Positions 1 to 5,262 of a stretch of DNA of 5,262 bases are shown piece after piece. A program made the position numbers and the translations under genes. The stretch's first letter is position 1; each line of letters begins with the position of its first letter. The stretch comes from Pleurocapsa sp. MO_226.B13 (GTDB taxonomy: Bacteria > Cyanobacteriota > Cyanobacteriia > Cyanobacteriales > Xenococcaceae), in NCBI GenBank assembly GCA_030064795.1, contig JASJEI010000525.1, positions 1 through 5,262 of the forward strand. Direction: 5' to 3'. A model generated the notes under the pieces. It had not been told where the DNA came from, made no database searches, and saw only the letters and a program-made list of their open reading frames with translations.

Positions 1-972
1 GCTGCTAGTGCCTTAGTGGAATCTCTTGGTAATGGAGAAGTTAATAACCTAGAAACTTGGATTAACAAGGGTATTGTTCCAGAATATTTTCGTGATATTC
101 CTGAGCATCTGCGTCATTTACCACAATTACTTGCAGAATCAAACAATAACCAAGTCTCACCTGAATTTACTATTGCAGGAGGAACAGATCTTTATGTGCA
201 ACAAGGAGATATCCTGGCAGAATCGGCAATAAGGTTTTTAAACCAATCTCCCCAGATGAAAGGAATTAACACTGAGGGAAATAACATTCACATAAGTGCA
301 CTGACAACCTTTGACGAGTTTGCTAACCATCCTGCAATTATCGATCTGATTCCTTACATTCAAGCATATATCCAGAGAATCGCATCCCACACAATTCGCC
401 AGCGTGCTACTGTAGGGGGAAATATTATTACTGCTTCTCCCATCGGCGATATCAGCGTGATGCTGTTGGCTTTAAATGCCAATCTGGTTTTGCGATCGGG
501 AAATGATATCCGTAAAGTATCTCTGAGAGACTTTTTCCAAGGTTATAAGAAAACAACTAGAAAACCGTCTGAAATTCTGACAGAGATTATTATTCCACTC
601 CCTACTTCGGCAACAAAATTTAATTGTGAAAAAATCACTAAACGTCAGTATCTAGATTGTGCTGCGGTAAATAGCGCGATCACCATTCGTTGTGAAGGAG
701 ATACCATTCGCGAAAGCTCAATTTCTATGGGAGGAGTCGCCCCTATTCCTCTATTTCTCAAACAAACCAGTAATTACTTGATTGGTAAACGAGTAAATCA
801 AGAAGCGATCGCAGGGGCTTTGCCGCTCCTGCAAGAGGAGATATCGCCGATCGATGATATTCATGGTTCAGCCAGTTACAAGCGACTTCTAGCCCGCCAA
901 CTCTTAATTGCCCATTTCACCAAACTGTTCCCAGAATTTATTGCAGTAAAAGAGTTCTATGAAAAGAATTGA
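1..972 (+). CDS. xdhA: Xanthine dehydrogenase small subunit, FAD-binding domain (5'-partial)
   Basis: This is the 3' part of the small subunit of a molybdenum hydroxylase. Its FAD domain passes electrons from the iron-sulfur clusters to NAD+ or another acceptor in the cytoplasm. The frame is open from base 1, so the GTG at 16 is an internal valine and the true start, with the expected [2Fe-2S] domains, lies upstream. Counting residues from that GTG, the linker typical of this family (ETWINKGIVPEYF) comes first. The FAD pyrophosphate-binding motif AGGTDL is at 54-59, and a second FAD motif, TVGGNI followed by ASPIGD, is at 132-145. The C-terminal flavoprotein domain includes FFQGYKKT (173-180), GGVAPIP (239-245) and a final ASYKRLLARQLL helix (286-297). 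The stop overlaps the start of the large subunit gene by 14 bp, so translation is probably coupled. The family and domain assignment is firm. Xanthine rather than another substrate is inferred from the downstream partner. Confidence 0.92.
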   Translation, partial: AASALVESLGNGEVNNLETWINKGIVPEYFRDIPEHLRHLPQLLAESNNNQVSPEFTIAGGTDLYVQQGDILAESAIRFLNQSPQMKGINTEGNNIHISALTTFDEFANHPAIIDLIPYIQAYIQRIASHTIRQRATVGGNIITASPIGDISVMLLALNANLVLRSGNDIRKVSLRDFFQGYKKTTRKPSEILTEIIIPLPTSATKFNCEKITKRQYLDCAAVNSAITIRCEGDTIRESSISMGGVAPIPLFLKQTSNYLIGKRVNQEAIAGALPLLQEEISPIDDIHGSASYKRLLARQLLIAHFTKLFPEFIAVKEFYEKN

Positions 973-3256
973 CGCTATCTATCATGTTAGGGGAGAAGCT
1001 GAATATGTTGACGATCTGCCCCTCCCCGCCGAAATGCTCTATGCAGCAGTCTTTGCCTCGCCTGTGGCTCATGGCAAAATTTTATCGTTAGAGGTTAAAG
1101 ATGCCCTGTCATTAGAGGGCATTGTCGCTGTATTTACCGCAGACGATATTCCAGAGAGTAAGCAATGGGGAACACTAATCGCCGATTGTCCGTTACTGGC
1201 AAAAGATGAGGTGCAATATATAGGACAACCAATAGCCGTAGTTGTTGGTAAAACAAGAGCGATCGCCCAAAAAGCTACAAAACTGATTCGTCTAGAAGTC
1301 GAGGAACTTCCCATTATTGTCGATCCGCGAGAAGCTTTTAACCAAGGGCAAATAATTGGTACACCCAGAACCTTTGTTTTAGGAGATATCGACAATGCTT
1401 GGTCACAATGCGACTTAATTGTTGAGGGAACTTGTGAAATTGGCGGACAAGAACATTTGTATTTGGAGACTCAACGATCGCGGGTCATTCCTCTAGAAGG
1501 AAATAACCTGCGGGTTTATTCCGCTACCCAAAACCCTCACCTTACTCAGAAAACCATTGCCCAGATGCTAGGTTTACCCTGTCATGCTGTGGAAGTAGAT
1601 GTCAAACGCTTAGGAGGTGGATTTGGCGGAAAAGAAGAACAAGCAACCCACTGGGCAGCTTTAGCAGCTTTAGCAGCTTGGCACAGCCGAAAACCTGTGG
1701 AATTAGTCTTATCTCGGTCAGAAGACCTCATAATGACGGGAAAACGCCATCCCTACTCCTCCGATTTTAAGATTGGGGTAACTAGGGAAGGTAAAATTCT
1801 TGCCTACGAAGTCAAGCACTATCAAAATGCAGGTGCTTATGCCGATCTCTCAACGGCAGTTTTAGAACGAACTCTATTTCATAGCACCAATGCTTACTTT
1901 ATCCCCAACGCCCGTATATTTGCTGTTTCCTGCCGTACCAACATACCACCAAGTACCGCAATGCGAGGGTTTGGCGGACCCCAGGCAATGTTTGTCATCG
2001 AAAGTGCGATCGCTAAAGTAGCCGAGACTCTCGGTATTCCCCGCGAAAAAATACAACAGAAAAATCTCCTGCGATTGGGAAATAGGTTTCCCTACGGACA
2101 AGAAATACAAACTGACAGCCTGCGTCACACTTGGTTAGAAGCAGAACAGACTTACAACTTAACGGCTATTGAGGAACGCATTAACCGTTACAACGCCAAT
2201 CATTTCGAGACGAAAAAAGGTTATGCGGTGATGCCTATTGGCTTTGGTATTTCTTTTACCGCAGCCTTCCTCAATCAAGCCAGTGCCTTAGTTCATGTCT
2301 ATACCGATGGCAGTGTGAGTATTACTACTGGCGGTGTGGAGATGGGACAGGGATTGAGTACCAAAATTGCTGCGATCGCAGCTAAAGCTTTTGGCATCGG
2401 GCTACAGCGCATCAAGATTGAGAGTACCAACACCACCCGCATCGCTAATATGTCTGCTAGTGCTGCTAGCGTGACAACCGATTTAAACGGCAATGCTACT
2501 TTACTAGCGATCGCTCAAATTTTAGACCGTCTCAAAGCCTTGGCAAGGAAAGAATTAGGGGTGAGGGAGTCAGAGAAAATTGCGATTGTCAATGAGAAAG
2601 TTGTTTACGCAGGAAAAACAACCGATTTAACCTGGGATTATTTAGCAAAGGCAGCTAACCTTGCCCGTATTAATCTTTCTGCCCATGCTTTCTATGCCAC
2701 ACCTGGACTGGGATTCGATCGCAATCGGGAGAAAGGACATCCCTTCGCCTATCATGTCTGCGGTACAGCAATTGTGGAAGTTACCCTAGATTGTTTGCGG
2801 GGAACGTATCAGATAGATGCCGTAAAAATCGTCCACGATTTAGGGCGATCGGTTAACGAATTGGTAGATATTGGACAAGTTGAAGGGGGACTAGCACAAG
2901 GTTTGGGCTGGATGACTATTGAGGATTTACAGTTCAATAAAAAAGGAGAATTATTATCCAATAATCTGGCAAATTATAAAGTTCCCGATATCTATTTCAT
3001 GCCCGATCGCATTGACATCAAGTTTTTAGAAAATGAGGATAATTCTCCTGCGCCTTACGGCTCGAAAGCAGTAGGAGAACCACCATTTATGTATGGGATT
3101 GGGGTGTTCTTTGCGATCCGTCAGGCGATGAAAGCTTTTAAGCCTAATATAGATTTTGCGTTGACATCTCCCCTTACACCTGAAAGGGTTTTGTGCGAGT
3201 TATATGCAGATGAACTCAAAGAAATAGCTGAGTCTAGAAAAGGAACAGAATATTAA
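959..3256 (+). CDS. xdhB: Xanthine dehydrogenase large subunit, molybdopterin-binding
   Basis: This is the catalytic subunit (765 aa), which holds the molybdopterin cofactor and hydroxylates hypoxanthine and xanthine to urate. Its length is close to that of the Rhodobacter capsulatus XdhB. The N-terminal domain begins with HVRGEAEYVDDLP (9-21), as expected for the family, which supports the ATG at 959. Only a weak AAGAG precedes that ATG, so coupling with the overlapping upstream gene is likely. Cofactor and active-site motifs are intact: SATQNP with Q191, GGGFGGKE (219-226), R304 in LERTLFH, MRGFGGPQAM with F338, SFTAAFLNQ with F433, GGVEMGQG (458-465) and GSKAVGEPP with the catalytic base E707. 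By motif alignment, E226 and R304 correspond to the purine-binding Glu and Arg of known xanthine dehydrogenases, and F338 and F433 to the two phenylalanines that sandwich the substrate. A 9-bp tandem repeat encodes AALAALAA near residues 233-240. No frameshift or missing residue is seen. Confidence 0.95.
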   Translation: MKRIDAIYHVRGEAEYVDDLPLPAEMLYAAVFASPVAHGKILSLEVKDALSLEGIVAVFTADDIPESKQWGTLIADCPLLAKDEVQYIGQPIAVVVGKTRAIAQKATKLIRLEVEELPIIVDPREAFNQGQIIGTPRTFVLGDIDNAWSQCDLIVEGTCEIGGQEHLYLETQRSRVIPLEGNNLRVYSATQNPHLTQKTIAQMLGLPCHAVEVDVKRLGGGFGGKEEQATHWAALAALAAWHSRKPVELVLSRSEDLIMTGKRHPYSSDFKIGVTREGKILAYEVKHYQNAGAYADLSTAVLERTLFHSTNAYFIPNARIFAVSCRTNIPPSTAMRGFGGPQAMFVIESAIAKVAETLGIPREKIQQKNLLRLGNRFPYGQEIQTDSLRHTWLEAEQTYNLTAIEERINRYNANHFETKKGYAVMPIGFGISFTAAFLNQASALVHVYTDGSVSITTGGVEMGQGLSTKIAAIAAKAFGIGLQRIKIESTNTTRIANMSASAASVTTDLNGNATLLAIAQILDRLKALARKELGVRESEKIAIVNEKVVYAGKTTDLTWDYLAKAANLARINLSAHAFYATPGLGFDRNREKGHPFAYHVCGTAIVEVTLDCLRGTYQIDAVKIVHDLGRSVNELVDIGQVEGGLAQGLGWMTIEDLQFNKKGELLSNNLANYKVPDIYFMPDRIDIKFLENEDNSPAPYGSKAVGEPPFMYGIGVFFAIRQAMKAFKPNIDFALTSPLTPERVLCELYADELKEIAESRKGTEY
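1655..1679 (+). repeat. 9-bp tandem repeat inside xdhB
   Basis: GCAGCTTTA is repeated head to tail about 2.8 times, the last copy ending GCAGCTT. The period is a multiple of three, so a change in copy number would add or remove three residues of an Ala-Ala-Leu helix just after the GGGFGGKE loop without breaking the frame. The repeat is directly visible; any functional meaning is doubtful. Confidence 0.7.
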
Positions 3257-3358
3257 TTTTTAACCCCAATTATCGACCAAAAATAGCTAGCTAAATGGAG
3301 ATCGTATTGACTAAGTTTCGATCACTCTCTTCATCAACCAGAACTTAATAGAATCTTC
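3257..3358. other. Intergenic stretch between convergent genes, no clear signal
   Basis: These 102 bases separate the xdhB stop from the stop of the minus-strand nuclease-like frame. A rho-independent terminator would be expected here for either gene, but I see no GC-rich hairpin followed by a T run in either direction. The only symmetries are a perfect 10-bp palindrome TAGCTAGCTA (3284-3293), which has no room for a stable loop, and a weak 5-bp pair GATCG/CGATC (3300-3304 and 3319-3323). Confidence 0.6.
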
Positions 3359-3955
3359 TTAAAACAAAAGTTGACTTTTCCATGTCTTCAATACTTTCTC
3401 ATCAAAGGGACTTACTGTGCTTCCAAATACAGATGAAGGTAGATCACCAACTCCTCTGTCATGTATGTACCTTTGTTCATTTTGGGTATTTCTAGGTATT
3501 AGATTTCCAAGATTAATAGCCTGGTATGGATCTCGATCTACTCCACTACCAGTTAGCCATAGATATACGCCTATTCCAATACCTTTTGAACGTTCTTGCA
3601 ATATTGCAACTCCTTTTTTTAGGCTTTCTACTATTGTTTGATCGGACTTTTCTAAATTGGTAGAGACACCAAGTAAAACTATCTTTGCCCTCATACGTTC
3701 GGCAATTTTAATCGCTTTCTCTAATCCATCGTCTGAACTTAATGCCTTTTGTACTTGTTCTTCACTATCTAATCTTGGAAAATATTTACATTCAGCGATC
3801 GCCAATATGTCTCCTGCGATCGCTATTAAATCAATTTCAGCAAAGTTTTTTTTCTGGCGGGATTCAAATAATTCTCCGCCAAATTGGATAAAACTAGGTG
3901 GATTAGCCATTAGGAATAAGCTTGCTGTTGCCAAAACAGCTAGGGAGCATCCCAC
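3359..3955 (-). pseudogene. PD-(D/E)XK nuclease-like protein, 5' end replaced by insertion sequence
   Basis: The minus-strand frame encodes 198 aa if read from the ATG at 3955, but that ATG and the first codons (MGCS) belong to the terminal inverted repeat of the neighbouring insertion sequence. Host-derived sequence begins near 3942. Residues 26-57 show a restriction-endonuclease-like core: GGELFE, then EID with D42, a hydrophobic strand, then ECK with E55 and K57, which fits the D-(X)n-ExK arrangement of the PD-(D/E)XK superfamily. A helix and a strand (KIVLLGVSTN, 91-100) follow, as in that fold. The C-terminal 70 residues are not recognised. The hydrophobic stretch LAVLATASLFLMANPP before the core reads like the interior of a longer protein, so I infer an N-terminal truncation. 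An alternative start at M16 (ATG at 3908-3910) would leave the core intact but has no visible ribosome binding site. Two HIP1 octamers mark it as resident cyanobacterial DNA. The substrate and any role in defence or repair are unknown. Confidence 0.6.
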
Positions 3956-3976
3956 TTTTGCAGTAAGTACAAATGC
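3943..3976 (+). repeat. Left terminal inverted repeat of the insertion sequence
   Basis: The outer 17 bases, GGGAGCATCCCACTTTT, are the exact reverse complement of 5110-5126. The match continues imperfectly to 34 bp, with mismatches at positions 18, 19, 21, 28 and 33. Read outward on the minus strand this end supplies an ATG (3955-3953) in frame with the truncated nuclease-like gene. The tip begins GGG, as is usual for ISKra4-family ends. Confidence 0.92.
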
Positions 3977-3988
3977 TTAGAGTAAAAT
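3958..3988 (+). promoter_or_regulatory. Possible transposase promoter
   Basis: TTGCAG (3958-3963) and TAAAAT (3983-3988) resemble -35 and -10 boxes, separated by 19 bp, slightly longer than the ideal 17. The -10 box ends 15 bp upstream of the first ATG of the IS, so the 5' leader would be very short. The -35 box lies within the inverted repeat. AT-rich sequence yields such matches often, so this is tentative. Confidence 0.25.
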
Positions 3989-4003
3989 TGTGTTAATGAA
4001 AAA

Positions 4004-4243
4004 ATGACTATAAAGCACATTGCTCAAGTAATGATGACCCCAGAAGAACAAGTAATTGTCCAACAAAAGTTGAAAGAGGTAGCCTCAATACTCTATAGAA
4101 ATACGCCTTCAGAAGAATTAGAAACATTTGAGACTGTAGAGTTAAGTGTAAGAGAGCATTTATTAGAAACAGTAGCTCCTGAGATTGGAGAATTTTTTTT
4201 AGTAAAGCAGGAGGAAAAGAAGCAGGAAGAAAGAGACAAATAA
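4004..4243 (+). CDS. IS upstream frame (OrfA), N-terminal part of ISKra4-type transposase
   Basis: This small frame (79 aa if it terminates at its own stop) encodes an acidic, helical segment with no cysteine. It most likely forms the N-terminal region of the full transposase. The sequence MTPEEQVIVQQKLKEVASIL and the later EHLLETVAPEIGEFF resemble the first frame of two-frame ISKra4-family elements as I remember them. Translation may start at 4004 or at the tandem ATGs at 4031 and 4034; the conserved part begins MTPEEQ, which favours 4034, but no good Shine-Dalgarno precedes any of them. Codons 64-66 are TTT TTT TTA inside a T8 run, where a -1 shift leads into the following frame. After that run the unshifted frame becomes a Lys/Glu-rich tail (KQEEKKQEERDK), which looks like out-of-frame translation. 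It is therefore probably half of a fused protein and not an independent regulator. Confidence 0.75.
   Translation: MTIKHIAQVMMTPEEQVIVQQKLKEVASILYRNTPSEELETFETVELSVREHLLETVAPEIGEFFLVKQEEKKQEERDK
4193..4201 (+). other. Probable programmed -1 frameshift (or transcriptional slippage) site
   Basis: Eight consecutive T residues (4193-4200) followed by A create the heptamer T TTT TTA (4195-4201) in phase with the upstream frame, a canonical -1 slippery pattern. The transposase frame is open from 4183, just upstream, so slippage here joins the two frames. The resulting protein would be about 367 aa: 66 residues of OrfA, then 301 in the -1 frame. GGAG at 4187-4190 could act as a Shine-Dalgarno-like stimulator. 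One extra U added by RNA polymerase on the T8 run would have the same effect. Confidence 0.7.
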
Positions 4244-4284
4244 AAACTTGCATTGGTCAAATAAAAATATCGAGCAAGCAAGCA

Positions 4285-5106
4285 ATGAGATTGAAATTAG
4301 CCAAAGGAAGTCGTATTAGTCCTCACTTAAATAAATGCTGCTTACTATTAGTCGGGAATGAATCATTTGCCAATGCAGAAAAAGATCTTGAGCTTTTGAC
4401 AGGAATAAAAATTTCTCACAGTACACAACATAGGCTGGTCAATAACTATCAATTACCAGAACCGATAGTCAGAAAAAGAGGTCAAGTCTTGAGTGTAGAC
4501 GGTGGTTCAGTCAGAATCAGAACACCACAAGGGCAAAGCAGTGAGTGGAGAAATTACAAAGCCATTAAAATTCATGACCGAGTAGGCATAGCATTCTTCC
4601 AGGATAATCAAGGCTTACTGCAATGGGTTGCTCGACAGCCTCTGAGCAAAACAATCACTTGTTTGGGAGATGGACATGATGGAGTTTGGAACATTGTCGA
4701 GCAGATAGGCTCAAAGCATCAAAGAAGAGAGATTTTAGACTGGTATCATTTGATGGAAAATCTTCATAAAGTTGGAGGTAGTAATCAAAGATTAAGACAA
4801 GCAAGAAATTATCTTTGGTATGGCTTAGTTGAGGATGCAATTAGTTTGTTTGACGAGTTAAATAAAAAACAAGCGAAAAACTTTCAAAACTATCTTCGCA
4901 AACACTCCTCTAGAATTCCTGATTATCAACTTTATCAGCAGCTTGGGATTTCCATCGGTTCAGGTTCAGTTGAATCTTGGATTAAACAGATCGGCTCACG
5001 AATTAAAATCATTGGAGCACAGTGGAATCAAAAAAATGTGTCTCAAATGCTAAAACTTCGATGTGCTTATCTAAACGGAGATATTGCTTTAAGTATTTCT
5101 ACTTAA
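4285..5106 (+). CDS. ISKra4-family transposase catalytic frame (OrfB)
   Basis: This frame carries the catalytic domain that cuts and joins the ends of the insertion sequence. Read from the ATG at 4285 it is 273 aa, but the frame is open from 4183. The 28 codons upstream of the ATG encode RKRQIKTCIGQIKI, which resembles conserved transposase sequence, so the ATG is probably not the true start and the protein is made by frameshift from OrfA. From the ATG, a helical region with SPHLNKCCLLL and TGIKISHSTQHRLV (39-52) precedes an RNase H-like fold. D72 in LSVDGG, D129 in CLGDG and E230 in GSGSVES are the likely DDE triad, with LDWYHLMENL (151-160) and IIGAQWNQKNVSQMLKLRCAY (in 242-262) also typical of the family. 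Nothing is truncated and no stop interrupts it, so the enzyme may be active. The stop lies within the right inverted repeat. Confidence 0.88.
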   Translation: MRLKLAKGSRISPHLNKCCLLLVGNESFANAEKDLELLTGIKISHSTQHRLVNNYQLPEPIVRKRGQVLSVDGGSVRIRTPQGQSSEWRNYKAIKIHDRVGIAFFQDNQGLLQWVARQPLSKTITCLGDGHDGVWNIVEQIGSKHQRREILDWYHLMENLHKVGGSNQRLRQARNYLWYGLVEDAISLFDELNKKQAKNFQNYLRKHSSRIPDYQLYQQLGISIGSGSVESWIKQIGSRIKIIGAQWNQKNVSQMLKLRCAYLNGDIALSIST

Positions 5107-5126
5107 TTAAAAAGTGGGATGCTCCC
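5093..5126 (-). repeat. Right terminal inverted repeat of the insertion sequence
   Basis: AAAAGTGGGATGCTCCC (5110-5126) is the exact reverse complement of the left tip, and the looser match extends inward to 5093. The inner half overlaps the last codons and stop (5104-5106) of the transposase gene. Outside it, ATAATGAA shows no direct repeat of the left flank. Confidence 0.92.
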
Positions 5127-5262
5127 ATAATGAAAGATATCATTGGCCGTTGTTCGACCCACTTCAAACATCATTCCTAACACCTCAAAAATTGGCATCT
5201 GTCTTAAATAGAAAAGAGTCAAACAAATTTCTTCGTCGGCTGATAAGTTCTTCCCTCGACCA
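5103..5262 (-). pseudogene. Fragment of a second transposase gene (HTH_Tnp_4/DDE_Tnp_4 type), interrupted
   Basis: Reading the minus strand inward from the window end gives 45 codons of continuous coding sequence (5261 to 5127), including LSADEEICLTLFYLRQMPIF, EVLGMMFEVGRTTANDIFHY and no stop. The frame then enters the insertion sequence and terminates at 5105-5103. The pattern, a helix with EE..L.L.YLR followed by a helix-turn-helix with GxxFxVxxTTAND, is that of the N-terminal helix-turn-helix of IS5-related DDE_Tnp_4 transposases, which in cyanobacteria usually continues with a tryptophan and the DDE domain. Both are missing here. The start of the gene lies beyond the window. The rest of the gene is not found on the other side of the insertion sequence, so the copy is broken. 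The family call rests on pattern memory of a short fragment. Confidence 0.6.

Larger units (their letters stand above)
3943..5126 (+). mobile_element. ISKra4-family insertion sequence, apparently complete (1,184 bp)
   Basis: The element is bounded by inverted repeats that match perfectly over the outer 17 bp and at 29 of 34 positions overall. It contains an upstream small frame and a transposase frame offset by -1, with the DDE residues present. The transposase sequence (VDGG, GDG, LDWYH, GSGSVES, GAQWN) is that of the ISKra4 family; the compact two-frame layout recalls its ISMich2 subgroup, known from cyanobacteria. No direct repeat flanks it: the bases outside the left end are AACAGCTA and outside the right end ATAATGAA. 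HIP1 octamers, present seven times to the left, are absent inside. It abuts a truncated nuclease-like gene on the left and a broken transposase gene on the right. Element limits and completeness are well supported; the subgroup is from memory of the family. Confidence 0.9.

Noticed and set aside
16..18. GTG at 16 as the start of the small subunit
   Set aside because: The frame is open to base 1 and the family needs iron-sulfur domains before the FAD linker, so this valine is internal.
1069..2493. Minus-strand frames inside xdhB
   Set aside because: They lie wholly within a well-conserved gene and their translations resemble nothing; they are shadows of the plus-strand codons.
3284..3323. Terminator between xdhB and the nuclease-like gene
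   Set aside because: TAGCTAGCTA is a loopless AT-rich palindrome and the GATCG/CGATC pair has a 14-base loop and no T run, so neither is a convincing hairpin.
3417..3980. Two plus-strand frames (3417-3641 and 3657-3980) opposite the nuclease-like gene
   Set aside because: They are antisense to a frame with a recognisable motif, show no family resemblance, and the second runs across the IS border.
4008..4281. Minus-strand hydrophobic frames opposite OrfA
   Set aside because: They are the complement of the Lys/Glu-rich OrfA codons and have no ribosome binding site or motif.
3935..5134. Target-site duplication around the IS, including a possible TA
   Set aside because: Flanks compared at 2 to 9 bp do not match. 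A TA on both sides appears only if the right border is moved by one base beyond the symmetric end, which the inverted repeats do not support.
3359..5262. An anti-phage defence island built around the nuclease-like gene
   Set aside because: Only one truncated nuclease-like frame is present, with transposase genes as its only neighbours on that side; no partner protein is in view.
1..5262. CRISPR array, tRNA, rRNA or riboswitch
   Set aside because: No regularly spaced repeats and no recognisable RNA-gene or riboswitch motifs were seen on either strand.

Overview
The window looks like cyanobacterial chromosome. The best clue is the octamer GCGATCGC (HIP1), which occurs seven times in the first 3.9 kb. 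Base composition is moderately AT-rich, and the mobile-element proteins resemble types common in cyanobacteria. Genus cannot be told from this sequence.

Region 1 (1-3256, + strand) is metabolic. It holds the 3' part of a xanthine dehydrogenase small subunit gene (FAD domain; the iron-sulfur part would lie upstream of the window). A complete molybdopterin-binding large subunit gene follows, overlapping it by 14 bp. The two subunits would form a cytoplasmic molybdenum hydroxylase that oxidises hypoxanthine and xanthine to urate. The residues specific for purine substrates are present, so this is more likely a true xanthine dehydrogenase than a CO dehydrogenase or aldehyde oxidase relative.

Region 2 (3257-3942) has a 102-bp intergenic stretch with no clear signal. 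After it comes a convergent minus-strand reading frame with a PD-(D/E)XK nuclease-like signature. Its 5' end runs straight into an insertion sequence, so it is probably a truncated gene.

Region 3 (3943-5126) is a complete-looking 1,184-bp insertion sequence of the ISKra4 type. It has 34-bp imperfect terminal inverted repeats, the outer 17 bp of which are perfect. It carries two reading frames joined by a T8 run suited to -1 frameshifting, and a DDE triad. I see no target-site duplication.

Region 4 (5127-5262) is a fragment of a different transposase gene on the minus strand (N-terminal helix-turn-helix part, DDE_Tnp_4 type). It is cut at the border of the insertion sequence. The two sides of the insertion sequence do not join into one gene, which suggests a deletion or rearrangement at this spot.

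I found no RNA gene, CRISPR array or convincing new system. The observations most worth following are the IS junctions, the frameshift site and the truncated nuclease-like gene.
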